Source: Caballeronia telluris (GTDB lineage: Bacteria > Pseudomonadota > Gammaproteobacteria > Burkholderiales > Burkholderiaceae). From it: DNA of 64,000 nucleotides. The translations under genes and the position numbers were made by a program. The notes beneath the pieces are model-generated. The model saw only the letters and a program-made list of their open reading frames with translations, had not been told where the DNA came from and ran no database searches. This document shows, piece by piece, positions 1 to 9,300 of this stretch. Position 1 is the stretch's first letter, and each line of letters begins with the position of its first letter. The DNA lies in assembly GCF_001544495.1 (NCBI RefSeq), contig NZ_FCNZ02000019.1, forward strand, positions 60,159 to 124,158, in the 5' to 3' direction.

Positions 1-760
1 GCTCTATGACGAGGAGATCTATTTCGTGGTGCGCGCGGACTCGCCGCTCAAGTACATCCACGAAATCAAGGACAAGAACATCAGCGTGGGGCTGATCGGC
101 AGCGGCACGGCGCAGTCGTCGGCGACGCTCTATCGCCTGATGTTCGGCGAGCCGATTCCCGACCAGAACGCGCAGCACTACAGCAACGAAGATGCGCTCG
201 CGAAGCTGATCGTGCGCAAGATCGACGTGGCGATCATCGTCGCGGGGCAGCCTGCGAAGCTCTTTCAGGACATGAATCCCGAATTGCTGCAACAGATCAA
301 GCTGCTGCGCCTCGACCCGAGCGCGCCCGAAACCGCGCGCGCCAAGCAGACCTATTTCCCCGCGACGATCCGCACGTCGAGCTATCCGAACTGGATCCAG
401 GAAGAAACGCCGACGCTCACGGTCAAGGCCTTCCTCGTCACCTACGATTACGGTCTGAAGGGCACGGTCGGCACGATGACGAAGTTCGCGGATTCGCTGT
501 GCACGAACTTCGACAATCTCCAGGCGAACGGCCATCCGAAGTGGAAGCAGGTTCACCTCGAACTGCCGCCGCTCAGCCGCGGCTGGAAATACTATCCGCC
601 GATCGAGAAGCACTTGCGCGCGTGCATCGCACGAAGGACGGCCGCCGCCGATGCGCCGCCCAAGCCCGAGCGCACCACGACACGCCGCGAGCCGGCGGCG
701 CAGGCGGCGAGAAAGCCTGCCTGCACGGCGCAGGAAAAGGTGCTGATGCTCTGCGAGTGA
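1..760 (+). CDS. TAXI-type solute-binding protein, left-arm copy, 5'-truncated by window edge
   Basis: This is the C-terminal two thirds of the protein encoded complete at 3083-4201 on the other strand, identical because it lies in the left arm of the inverted repeat. The frame is already open at base 2 (LYDEEIYFVV...), so the gene begins before the window. The methionine at 26 is internal and should not be taken as a start. It holds the second lobe of the periplasmic receptor and the basic, proline-rich tail ending CTAQEKVLMLCE. It converges on the MocR fragment at 786-1921. If the palindrome is an artefact this copy does not exist as a second gene. Confidence 0.8.
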   Translation, partial: LYDEEIYFVVRADSPLKYIHEIKDKNISVGLIGSGTAQSSATLYRLMFGEPIPDQNAQHYSNEDALAKLIVRKIDVAIIVAGQPAKLFQDMNPELLQQIKLLRLDPSAPETARAKQTYFPATIRTSSYPNWIQEETPTLTVKAFLVTYDYGLKGTVGTMTKFADSLCTNFDNLQANGHPKWKQVHLELPPLSRGWKYYPPIEKHLRACIARRTAAADAPPKPERTTTRREPAAQAARKPACTAQEKVLMLCE

Positions 761-785
761 GGCCGCTTGCGGCGCGAGCCCAACC

Positions 786-1921
786 TCAGCGTCTGAGGCC
801 CGGCATCAGCGTCGCGAGACGGCGAAAACCGCCTTCGATCGCCTCGACGCTCGCGCCGCCGTAGCCGATCAGCACGCCCTGCTCGCGTCGTTCGCCCGCG
901 TAGAAGGGGCCGATGCCGTACACGCCGATCGACGCATCGAGCGCGGCCTTCATCACGTCGTCTTCGTCCCACCCGGGCGCGAGCTGCGCGACGAGATGGA
1001 TGCCGGCCGTCGCGGGCATCGGCTCGAACGCGTCGCCGAGTTCGTCAGTGAGGAGACCGATCAGCGCCGCGCGCCGCTTCGCGTACGCCTTGTGCATGCG
1101 CCGCAGATGTTTCGCGAATTCGCCGTTCAGCATGAAGGTGCCGAGCGCCGTCTGCGTGAGCATGCAGCTGTGCCAGTCGCCGGCGCGCTTGGCTGTCCAG
1201 AGCGGCTCGCGCAGCGACTCGGGCGGCACCACGTAGCCCATCCGCAAGTCCGGAAAGAGCGTCTTCGAAAACGTGCCGACATACGCGACGAGCCCCGCGC
1301 GGTCCAGGCTCTTCAGCGACTCCACGGGACGCCCCTCGAAGCGGAATTCGCCGTCGTAGTCGTCCTCGACGATCACCGCGCCGTGGCGCTTCGCCCACTC
1401 CAGCAACTCGACGCGGCGCGCCAGACTCATCGGCATGCCGAGCGGGAACTGGTGCGAAGGCGTCACGTAGACGAGCCGCGCGTGCTTCGGCAGCCGATCG
1501 ACGATCAAGCCCTCGCGATCCACCGGCACATGCGCGAGTTTCGCGCCGAGCGCGGCGAAGAGCGCGCGCGCGGGCGGATAGCCCGGCTCCTCGACCGCGA
1601 CGACATCGCCCGGCTGGATCACGACGCGCCCGACGAGATCGAGCGCCTGCTGCGCGCCCTGCGTCACGACGACGTCCTGCCAGTTGCACACCACCGCGCG
1701 GCTGAACGCCAGATAGCGCGAGACGCCGAGCCGCAGCTCCTGCTCGCCGCCCGGATCGCGATAGGCCGCCACGCCGCCGCCCGCGCGCTGCTGCGTCCTG
1801 AGCGCCTGATTGACGCAGCGGCGCCAGACGTCCCACGGAAAAAGGCGCTTGTCGGTCACGCCGCCCTTGAAATCGAAGTCGAGGCGGGCGTCGGCGGGCA
1901 GCATCGGGATTGCCATGCCGG
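786..1921 (-). pseudogene. MocR/PdxR-type regulator, aminotransferase domain only (left-arm copy)
   Basis: The frame encodes a class I/II aminotransferase-like domain with the features of MocR regulators: an opening D-F-K-G-G-V block, the LFPWDVWRR segment, and the PLP-lysine motif GTFSKTLFP. MocR proteins carry a GntR winged helix of about 70 residues and a linker before this domain. Here the coding sequence runs into the palindrome centre at 1921 exactly in the linker region. The frame stays open to 2033 only by reading antisense through the other arm. The DNA-binding domain is therefore absent. Identical to 1922-3057. Confidence 0.8.
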
Positions 1922-3057
1922 CCGGCATGGCAATCCCGATGCTGCCCGCCGACGCCCGCCTCGACTTCGATTTCAAGGGCGGCGTGACCGACAAGCGCCT
2001 TTTTCCGTGGGACGTCTGGCGCCGCTGCGTCAATCAGGCGCTCAGGACGCAGCAGCGCGCGGGCGGCGGCGTGGCGGCCTATCGCGATCCGGGCGGCGAG
2101 CAGGAGCTGCGGCTCGGCGTCTCGCGCTATCTGGCGTTCAGCCGCGCGGTGGTGTGCAACTGGCAGGACGTCGTCGTGACGCAGGGCGCGCAGCAGGCGC
2201 TCGATCTCGTCGGGCGCGTCGTGATCCAGCCGGGCGATGTCGTCGCGGTCGAGGAGCCGGGCTATCCGCCCGCGCGCGCGCTCTTCGCCGCGCTCGGCGC
2301 GAAACTCGCGCATGTGCCGGTGGATCGCGAGGGCTTGATCGTCGATCGGCTGCCGAAGCACGCGCGGCTCGTCTACGTGACGCCTTCGCACCAGTTCCCG
2401 CTCGGCATGCCGATGAGTCTGGCGCGCCGCGTCGAGTTGCTGGAGTGGGCGAAGCGCCACGGCGCGGTGATCGTCGAGGACGACTACGACGGCGAATTCC
2501 GCTTCGAGGGGCGTCCCGTGGAGTCGCTGAAGAGCCTGGACCGCGCGGGGCTCGTCGCGTATGTCGGCACGTTTTCGAAGACGCTCTTTCCGGACTTGCG
2601 GATGGGCTACGTGGTGCCGCCCGAGTCGCTGCGCGAGCCGCTCTGGACAGCCAAGCGCGCCGGCGACTGGCACAGCTGCATGCTCACGCAGACGGCGCTC
2701 GGCACCTTCATGCTGAACGGCGAATTCGCGAAACATCTGCGGCGCATGCACAAGGCGTACGCGAAGCGGCGCGCGGCGCTGATCGGTCTCCTCACTGACG
2801 AACTCGGCGACGCGTTCGAGCCGATGCCCGCGACGGCCGGCATCCATCTCGTCGCGCAGCTCGCGCCCGGGTGGGACGAAGACGACGTGATGAAGGCCGC
2901 GCTCGATGCGTCGATCGGCGTGTACGGCATCGGCCCCTTCTACGCGGGCGAACGACGCGAGCAGGGCGTGCTGATCGGCTACGGCGGCGCGAGCGTCGAG
3001 GCGATCGAAGGCGGTTTTCGCCGTCTCGCGACGCTGATGCCGGGCCTCAGACGCTGA
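1922..3057 (+). pseudogene. MocR/PdxR-type regulator, aminotransferase domain only (right-arm copy)
   Basis: Same protein as 786-1921 in the opposite orientation. Native sequence begins near GMAIPMLPADARLDF at the palindrome centre. The open frame extends back to 1810, but those first 37 or so codons are the reverse complement of the gene's own downstream sequence and do not resemble a winged helix. Visible family features are the VTQGAQQALDLVGR cofactor-binding segment, the VTPSHQFPLG segment, the EDDYDGEFR segment and the PLP lysine in GTFSKTLFP. MocR proteins use PLP or an amino acid as effector and usually control a neighbouring gene. The stop lies 25 bp from that of the convergent TAXI gene. 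As written it cannot bind DNA. Confidence 0.82.
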
Positions 3058-3082
3058 GGTTGGGCTCGCGCCGCAAGCGGCC

Positions 3083-4201
3083 TCACTCGCAGAGCATCAG
3101 CACCTTTTCCTGCGCCGTGCAGGCAGGCTTTCTCGCCGCCTGCGCCGCCGGCTCGCGGCGTGTCGTGGTGCGCTCGGGCTTGGGCGGCGCATCGGCGGCG
3201 GCCGTCCTTCGTGCGATGCACGCGCGCAAGTGCTTCTCGATCGGCGGATAGTATTTCCAGCCGCGGCTGAGCGGCGGCAGTTCGAGGTGAACCTGCTTCC
3301 ACTTCGGATGGCCGTTCGCCTGGAGATTGTCGAAGTTCGTGCACAGCGAATCCGCGAACTTCGTCATCGTGCCGACCGTGCCCTTCAGACCGTAATCGTA
3401 GGTGACGAGGAAGGCCTTGACCGTGAGCGTCGGCGTTTCTTCCTGGATCCAGTTCGGATAGCTCGACGTGCGGATCGTCGCGGGGAAATAGGTCTGCTTG
3501 GCGCGCGCGGTTTCGGGCGCGCTCGGGTCGAGGCGCAGCAGCTTGATCTGTTGCAGCAATTCGGGATTCATGTCCTGAAAGAGCTTCGCAGGCTGCCCCG
3601 CGACGATGATCGCCACGTCGATCTTGCGCACGATCAGCTTCGCGAGCGCATCTTCGTTGCTGTAGTGCTGCGCGTTCTGGTCGGGAATCGGCTCGCCGAA
3701 CATCAGGCGATAGAGCGTCGCCGACGACTGCGCCGTGCCGCTGCCGATCAGCCCCACGCTGATGTTCTTGTCCTTGATTTCGTGGATGTACTTGAGCGGC
3801 GAGTCCGCGCGCACCACGAAATAGATCTCCTCGTCATAGAGCGGCATGATGAGCCTGAGCGGCTGGATGATCTTGCCGGCATCGGCGTTGCCCGAGGTCG
3901 CCATGTCCACATACGCCTGATACACGTCCGACTGCACCAGCGCGAACTTCACGTTGGGCTCGTAGCGCATGCGCTGGACGTTCTCCGCCGACCCCTTCGA
4001 CGCGAGCACTTCGAGGTCGATGCCGACAGGATCGGCGACGATCTTCGAGAGATCCTGCCCGATCTGGATATAGGTGCCGCGCTCGGGGCCGGTCACGATC
4101 TTGTACGGGACGTCGGCGGCGAGCGCGCGGGTCTCGACACCGTAAAGCCCGCACAGGACAAGGAAGGCGAATCCCCAGCGCATGAATTTCGACGAGTGCA
4201 T
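3083..4201 (-). CDS. TAXI family TRAP transporter solute-binding protein
   Basis: 372 residues. The start has a good Shine-Dalgarno (AAAGGG) just upstream. A signal peptide is visible (hydrophobic FAFLVLCGLYGVETRALA, then ADVPYK). The mature protein opens with ...KIVTGPERGTYIQIGQDL, the signature of TAXI receptors, followed by NVQRMRYEPNVKFALVQSD and the second-lobe segment VGLIGSGTAQSSATLYRLM. These bind an anionic solute in the periplasm. No TRAP membrane subunits are adjacent, so its partner is elsewhere or it acts as a sensor. An unusual basic, proline-rich tail of about 45 residues carries two cysteines and ends LMLCE. It lies 159 bp downstream of the zinc-ribbon gene on the same strand, suggesting co-transcription. 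Confidence 0.88.
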   Translation of the reverse strand: MHSSKFMRWGFAFLVLCGLYGVETRALAADVPYKIVTGPERGTYIQIGQDLSKIVADPVGIDLEVLASKGSAENVQRMRYEPNVKFALVQSDVYQAYVDMATSGNADAGKIIQPLRLIMPLYDEEIYFVVRADSPLKYIHEIKDKNISVGLIGSGTAQSSATLYRLMFGEPIPDQNAQHYSNEDALAKLIVRKIDVAIIVAGQPAKLFQDMNPELLQQIKLLRLDPSAPETARAKQTYFPATIRTSSYPNWIQEETPTLTVKAFLVTYDYGLKGTVGTMTKFADSLCTNFDNLQANGHPKWKQVHLELPPLSRGWKYYPPIEKHLRACIARRTAAADAPPKPERTTTRREPAAQAARKPACTAQEKVLMLCE

Positions 4202-4360
4202 GTTTTACCCTTTGTATCGGAGTTGGACGGGTGCTGCGAATCTCAGGCGACCTCGCGCGCTGGCGGCCGCGCCGCGCGGGAAGTCGCGTCTTGCCGGACC
4301 GGCGCCGCTGGCGGGCCGCGCGTCCGGCGATCGTGGACCGATCGGGACCGTGTGCTGGAC

Positions 4361-6205
4361 TCAGCGCGATGGCTTGGGCATCGAGTCGCCGCCGCTCCAG
4401 CCGAACTGCTTGATCGCACGTTCGAGTTCGTCGGCGTTCTCGCCATCGGGAAGGGGCGCGCGCGGGGCGGGCCGGGTCTCCGTCGCGCCCGTGCTGCCCG
4501 GTGTGTTGCCCGTGACGGCGGCCGTGCGGGTGGCGGTCGCGGGCATCGGCGCGGGGGCGGGCGCTGTCGTTGTCATCGTGTTGGCCGGCGCGGTCGTCGT
4601 CACGACGGCGGCGGTCGAGGGAATCGCCGTCGCGACTCGCGCGGCAGGCGCGGGCGCAGGCGCGGCGTATGAGGGCGCGGCGCTCGGGGCTGTGGTCGTC
4701 GCGGTCGCGGTCGTCGGGGGGACGGTACTGCGCGTCGTCGCGGGCGTGGCCGGCGTGGCGTGCTCCGCGGTCGTGGGCGGCGTCGTCGTCGCGGCGATTG
4801 CCGTGTTGTGCGCGGCCGTGGTCGGCGTGTTTCGCGTGGCCGTCGTCGTCGACGTGGCGGGCGTGGTCGGCAGGAGCGGCGGCGAGATGGCGGGCGCCGG
4901 AATCACGGTGACATCGGCCATCGCCGACGACGGCGCGCTGCGCGCATAGCTGGACGAACGCCGGCTTTCGCGCGCGGGCGACGGCGTGGTGGTCGCGTGC
5001 GTCTCGGCTGGCGGCGCTGCGGGTGCGCGCGCAGCGGCGACCGCCTGTTTCTGCGGTGTCGCGGTCGGCGGTGTCTGCGCTGGCGTCGGGGTCGTCGCGG
5101 CCGCCGGCTTCGCTGCGGCGACATGGGCAGGCGGCGTCGCGGGCTGCACGGCGACGGCCGTGGCCGGCGGAACAATCGCGGCGGGCGGCACGGCGCCCGC
5201 GTTGTCCGGCGCCGCTTTCTTCTTGGCGAGCGGCGGCGTTCCCGCGAGCCAGCCCGCGTGCGTGATGACGCGTTCGAGCATCGCCTGCGATTCGGTATTG
5301 CTGCCGTCGAGCGCGAGCGCCTCGCCCGCGTTCTGCTGGACGCACGCCCACGCCGATGTCTTCTCGCATGCCCGCGCGAGTTGCAGCGCGGCGTCGCGTT
5401 CCAGTTCGCGTTGCGCCAGATCGTCTTTCAGGCGCTGCACGTCGGGCCTCGATTGTTGCGCCGTTGCAATGCTCTTCAGCCGGTTGCGCGCGGCGCTCAG
5501 ATCGTGCTGCTCCATCGCGCGGCGCGCGGCCAGCACGGTATCGCCGATGGACATCGGCCGGTCGTCGGCTGAAGGCCGTCTCTCGATCGCCGCCGATACC
5601 GCCGGTGTAGCCGTCGTCGCGGGCAGAGCGCCGGTTTGCGTGCGGCCGCCCGGCTTCGCGTCGATCGCGCCGGAAGCGCTGTGCTGGGTGCTCGGCGGCG
5701 CATCCTCGTCGACGGCGCTGCCGTCGTGCAGCAGGTAGGCGGTGCCGCCCGCGAGCAGCGCCAGCGCGCACACGCTGGCGATCATCGTCTTGCGGCGGTT
5801 CCATCCTTCGGAGTCGGGGAGAACGTCCGGATCGGCTTCAAGTGAGCCCGGCGCGGAATTCGACAGCGATGGCGACGCCGCGCCGGAGGCCGCGTTTGAA
5901 GACGCGGGCGCAACGGGTTCGGGAGTGCGCGCGACCGATGGCGGCACGGCGCCGGCGACGGGCGCCGCCGCTGCGAGCGCCGGTCCTGCGGCCGCTCCCG
6001 CTGCGGCCGCGCCTGCCGGCTTGAACAGCCCGCCGCGCTCTTTCGCCTGTTCCGCGCCGCGTGCCTTGGCGCGCCCTTCGCCGAATGCGGCAGCGCGGTC
6101 GGCGCCGCAGTTCGGGCAACTGTCCGCGCTCTTGCGCAGCGTGCTGCCGCAGCGCTGGCAAACCACGGAGAACATCGATGCAGGAAAGGTCAGACGGGTA
6201 GTCAT
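4361..6205 (-). CDS. Zinc-ribbon membrane protein with long Ala/Thr/Pro-rich region
   Basis: About 614 residues. I chose ATG at 6205 because a GAGGG lies 7-12 bases upstream; an ATG seven codons earlier lacks one. Near the N-terminus is a rubredoxin-like zinc ribbon (VCQRCGSTLRK...SCPNCGADR, two CxxC pairs). Then comes an Ala-rich linker and a single membrane segment (TMIASVCALALLAGGTAYLL). A region with TPR-like helices follows (LAARRAMEQHDLSAARNRLKSIATAQ; DVQRLKDDLAQRELERDAALQLARA). The next roughly 300 residues are low-complexity Ala/Thr/Pro, likely disordered. The C-terminus ends in a charged segment (DGENADELERAIKQFGWSGGD). The topology puts the zinc ribbon inside and the low-complexity part in the periplasm. 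Function unknown; probably in one operon with the TAXI gene. Confidence 0.72.
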   Translation of the reverse strand: MTTRLTFPASMFSVVCQRCGSTLRKSADSCPNCGADRAAAFGEGRAKARGAEQAKERGGLFKPAGAAAAGAAAGPALAAAAPVAGAVPPSVARTPEPVAPASSNAASGAASPSLSNSAPGSLEADPDVLPDSEGWNRRKTMIASVCALALLAGGTAYLLHDGSAVDEDAPPSTQHSASGAIDAKPGGRTQTGALPATTATPAVSAAIERRPSADDRPMSIGDTVLAARRAMEQHDLSAARNRLKSIATAQQSRPDVQRLKDDLAQRELERDAALQLARACEKTSAWACVQQNAGEALALDGSNTESQAMLERVITHAGWLAGTPPLAKKKAAPDNAGAVPPAAIVPPATAVAVQPATPPAHVAAAKPAAATTPTPAQTPPTATPQKQAVAAARAPAAPPAETHATTTPSPARESRRSSSYARSAPSSAMADVTVIPAPAISPPLLPTTPATSTTTATRNTPTTAAHNTAIAATTTPPTTAEHATPATPATTRSTVPPTTATATTTAPSAAPSYAAPAPAPAARVATAIPSTAAVVTTTAPANTMTTTAPAPAPMPATATRTAAVTGNTPGSTGATETRPAPRAPLPDGENADELERAIKQFGWSGGDSMPKPSR

Positions 6206-6637
6206 GCTGAATCCCTCGAAGGACATGTGCGTGTTTCCATGCCGCCATTCATGCGGACTTCGCGCGCAACGCGGCGAGGTCTCGCGAGCAGCAATCCTTC
6301 GTTCTCCCTATGCGGGGAATGCTCAGATATAGGGAAGCGACAGGTCAAATATGTGTCAACTCATCAAGCGCGTCAATCGCCGTTCGCCCCTACAAGCCGG
6401 CTGGCGCGGGTTAAGGAACACCATCAAATCAGATACTTGACACCGCATTCGAAACCGGCGTCCGGCCGTGCGCGGCGCGTGAAACGATTGCTGCCGATGC
6501 ATCGAAAAGCGGGTCGCTTGCTTCCGGTGCGCAGTTTCTGACATATTGAGCGTCCACGGGCGGCTTTGAACCGCCAATTTCCAGCTAAAAAAAGACAAGG
6601 CCACATTGCAAGTCAGCGCCAACCCAGACGATTCACC

Positions 6638-8173
6638 ATGCCCAAGCCGTTCGAGCGCGTAACGCACCTGTTCGTGTCGCCTCGCTGGGTGCTGGCAGGC
6701 GGCGCGCTGCTGTTGATCGCGATGTTTTCCATTTGCGGGGCGATCCTGTGGGACGCCCGCCAGGACGCGTTCGACCGCGCGCAGGACGCCGCGCGCAACA
6801 CGATGCTCGTCATCGAGCGCGACATCGCCCGCAACATCCAGTTGTATGACCTGTCGCTGCAGGCGGTGGTCGACGGCGTGCACGATCCGCGGCTCGCTTC
6901 CTTGCCGCCGGACATCCGGCGCGGCTATCTGTTCGACCGTGCCGCGGACGCCGAGTATCTGGGCGCCGTGTTCGTGCTCGATGCGCGCGGCGACATCGTC
7001 ATGGATTCGCGCGTGAGCGAGCCCGAGCCCGCCAACTTCGCCGATCGCGACTACTTCCAGGCTCATGTCGCGACGCGCAACGCCGGGCTCTATGTCAGCC
7101 ATCCGTATCGCTCGCGCATGCGCCAGCTCGATCCGAGCATCGCGCTCTCGCGGCGCATCGACAATCCGGACGGCTCGTTCAGCGGGATCGTCGTGATCGC
7201 CGTGCAGCTGGAATATTTCCATCACCTGATGGCCGGGCTCGCGCTCGGACCGCACGGCACGATGGCGCTGATCCGCGAGGACGGCACGCTCCTGATGCGC
7301 TCGCCGTACAGCGAACAGGTGATCGGCCGCGACCTGCGCGGCACGGGGCCGTTCACGAAGATGTCGCAGGCAGCGGAAGGGCAGTTTCCGGACGTGGCGT
7401 CGATCGACGGCGTGAAGCGCATCTATTCATACCGGCATCTGCCGGGCCTGCCGCTGATCGTGGAGATCGCGACGGCCGAGACCGACATCTACGCGAACTG
7501 GCGCACGCGCGCGTGGCACATCGGCATCGTGATGGGCGCGTTCGGGCTCGCGTTCGCGGTGCTGAACCTGATGTTCGCGTATTCGCTGCGCCAGCGCGCG
7601 CGGGCCGAATCGGCGCTGATGATGCTCGCGCGTCTCGACAGCCTGACGGGCCTTTCCAACCGCCGCACGCTCGACGAACTGCTGGAGCGCGAATGGCGCC
7701 GCGCGAACCGCAGCGGCCAGCCGCTTTCCATCCTCTTTGTCGATATCGACCGCTTCAAGAACTACAACGATACCTACGGCCATCAGGCCGGCGACGACGT
7801 GCTCGCGGTGGTGGCGAAGTGCATCGCGGGGCGCCTTTCGCGTGCGGGCGATGTGGCCGCGCGCTATGGCGGCGAAGAGTTCGTCGTGGTGCTGCCGCAC
7901 ACGGGCCGCGAAGGCGCGCTGCAGCAGGCGGAGACGATGCGCCACGCGGTGGCGGCGCTCGGCATCGCGCATGCGGGAAGCGAATTGCACAAGGTCACGG
8001 TGAGCATCGGCGTGGCGACATGGCAGGCCGACGGGCACGCGGAGCACGCGCGGGAACACGCGCCGGCCCAGCCCGGACGGACGCTCGCCGCCGTCCTGCG
8101 CGCCGCCGACGAGGCGCTGTATCGCGCGAAGCAGACGGGCCGCAATCGCGTGTTCGGCGTTCAGGTGGCGTGA
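6638..8173 (+). CDS. Membrane diguanylate cyclase (dCache sensor + GGDEF)
   Basis: 511 residues from the ATG at 6638; an upstream in-frame ATG at 6566 gives an unlikely basic extension. Transmembrane segments lie at about residues 15-36 (VLAGGALLLIAMFSICGAIL) and 298-320 (GIVMGAFGLAFAVLNLMFA). Between them is a periplasmic dCache-type sensor with an NFADRDYFQAH segment typical of the family. The cytoplasmic GGDEF domain has an intact active site (RYGGEEF, near residue 411) and an inhibitory I-site RAGD placed five residues before it, so the enzyme is predicted to make cyclic-di-GMP with product feedback. No EAL domain. The ligand is unknown. Confidence 0.9.
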   Translation: MPKPFERVTHLFVSPRWVLAGGALLLIAMFSICGAILWDARQDAFDRAQDAARNTMLVIERDIARNIQLYDLSLQAVVDGVHDPRLASLPPDIRRGYLFDRAADAEYLGAVFVLDARGDIVMDSRVSEPEPANFADRDYFQAHVATRNAGLYVSHPYRSRMRQLDPSIALSRRIDNPDGSFSGIVVIAVQLEYFHHLMAGLALGPHGTMALIREDGTLLMRSPYSEQVIGRDLRGTGPFTKMSQAAEGQFPDVASIDGVKRIYSYRHLPGLPLIVEIATAETDIYANWRTRAWHIGIVMGAFGLAFAVLNLMFAYSLRQRARAESALMMLARLDSLTGLSNRRTLDELLEREWRRANRSGQPLSILFVDIDRFKNYNDTYGHQAGDDVLAVVAKCIAGRLSRAGDVAARYGGEEFVVVLPHTGREGALQQAETMRHAVAALGIAHAGSELHKVTVSIGVATWQADGHAEHAREHAPAQPGRTLAAVLRAADEALYRAKQTGRNRVFGVQVA

Positions 8174-8270
8174 CGGGCTGCCGGGTTCGCAAGGAACGTC
8201 GAAGACGCGCCACGCCTCGCCGGCCTCCCGCGCTGCTTGCCTGAGCGGCGCCTTCGCCGCCCGGCGCCGC

Positions 8271-9191
8271 TTATTTGCCCCAGCGCAGCACCAGCGGATC
8301 GAGCCGGCGCGCGACCTTCAAGAGGCCATCGCGCACGGCGGGATGCATCGGCGCGAACGGATGGCGCACGGCGTCGGAGCCGATGACGCCGCCTTCCTTC
8401 ATCAGCGTCTTGCACGCGGCGAGCCCGCACTGGCGGTTTTCGTAGTTGATGAGCGGCAGCCATTGCTGATAGAGGTCGGCGGCTTTTTCGGCGTCGCCGG
8501 CGAAGTACGCATCGACGATCTGGCGGATGCCGTCCGGATACCCGCCGCCCGTCATCGCACCGGTTGCGCCCGCATCGAAATCGGGGATCAGCGTGATCGC
8601 TTCCTCGCCGTCCCACGGACCGACGATCGCGTCGCCGCCCAGTTCGATCAGCTCGCGCAGCTTCGAGGCCGCCTGCGCCGTCTCGATCTTGAAATACGAC
8701 ACATGCTCGACTTCCTTCGCCAGCTTCGCGAGAAACGGCGCCGAGAGCGGCGTGCCGGCGACGGGCGCGTCCTGGATCATGATCGGGATGTCGATCGCAT
8801 CCGACACCTGGCCGTAGAACTCGCGGATGCCGCGCTCGCCGACGCGGATCGTCGCGCCGTGGTACGGCGGCATGATCATCACCATCGCGGCGCCCGCGTC
8901 CTGCGCGACGCGGCTGCGCGCGGCGCAGATGTGGGTGCTGAAGTGCGTCGTCGTGACGATCACCGGCACGCGGCCCGCGACGTGTTCCAGCACGGTCTTC
9001 TGGACGGCGCTGCGTTCGTCGTCGGTGAGGGCGAACTGCTCCGAGAAATTGGCGAGAATGCACAGACCGTCCGATCCGGCGTCGATCATGAAATCGATCG
9101 CGCGCTTCTGGCCTTCGAGGTCGAGGCGGCCGGCGTCGTCGAAGATGGTCGGCGCGACCGGGAACACGCCGCGATAGGGCTGCTGTGCCAT
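8271..9191 (-). CDS. DHDPS-family lyase, probable L-2-keto-3-deoxyarabonate dehydratase
   Basis: 306 residues forming one (beta/alpha)8 barrel of the DapA/NAL superfamily. The Schiff-base lysine is K168 in VSYFKIETAQ, and the conserved tyrosine sits in MPPYHG (Y110). The segments ILANFSEQFALTDDER, VTTTHFST and AIVGPWDGEEAITL match, from memory, the L-2-keto-3-deoxyarabonate dehydratases of non-phosphorylative arabinose catabolism rather than DapA proper. That reaction gives alpha-ketoglutarate semialdehyde. No sugar dehydrogenase or lactonase is adjacent, so the substrate is inferred from the family. It is divergent from the LysR gene at 9301 across a short promoter region with a dyad. Confidence 0.8.
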   Translation of the reverse strand: MAQQPYRGVFPVAPTIFDDAGRLDLEGQKRAIDFMIDAGSDGLCILANFSEQFALTDDERSAVQKTVLEHVAGRVPVIVTTTHFSTHICAARSRVAQDAGAAMVMIMPPYHGATIRVGERGIREFYGQVSDAIDIPIMIQDAPVAGTPLSAPFLAKLAKEVEHVSYFKIETAQAASKLRELIELGGDAIVGPWDGEEAITLIPDFDAGATGAMTGGGYPDGIRQIVDAYFAGDAEKAADLYQQWLPLINYENRQCGLAACKTLMKEGGVIGSDAVRHPFAPMHPAVRDGLLKVARRLDPLVLRWGK

Positions 9192-9223
9192 GAGACTGTC
9201 TCCTTGTGGGTTGTACTGCGCCG

Positions 9224-9255
9224 ACTATACGGCTGCAAAAGCGCGGCTGTATAGT
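9224..9255. promoter_or_regulatory. Dyad in divergent promoter, probable LysR operator
   Basis: ACTATAC (9224-9230) and its exact complement GTATAGT (9249-9255) flank an 18-bp spacer, with GGCTG occurring near both arms. It sits between the divergent lyase and LysR genes, where a LysR regulator of the lyase would bind. The regulatory role is inferred. Confidence 0.5.
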
Positions 9256-9300
9256 GAAACCTTTCCATCGCATGATCGCTTTTGCGACTCACCCCGCCTC

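Larger units (their letters stand above)
1..3842. repeat. Perfect spacerless inverted repeat (2 x 1921 bp, open at left edge)
   Basis: Position i is the complement of position 3843-i throughout every stretch compared: the right-arm bases 3823-3842 are the reverse complement of bases 1-20, and the centre reads gccatgccggccggcatggc with no spacer. The encoded proteins are identical in the two arms. The repeat reaches the first base of the window, so its outer limit on that side is unknown. On the right the pairing can only be followed to 3842 because its partner lies outside. A hairpin this long with no loop is very unstable in vivo, so a fold-back assembly or sequencing chimera is the simplest explanation. 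A true inverted duplication cannot be excluded from sequence alone. Confidence 0.97.

Noticed and set aside
996..2847. Two identical 600-codon open frames crossing the palindrome
   Set aside because: They run antisense to the regulator copies, are Arg/Ala-rich and are created by GC-rich codon bias and the inverted repeat.
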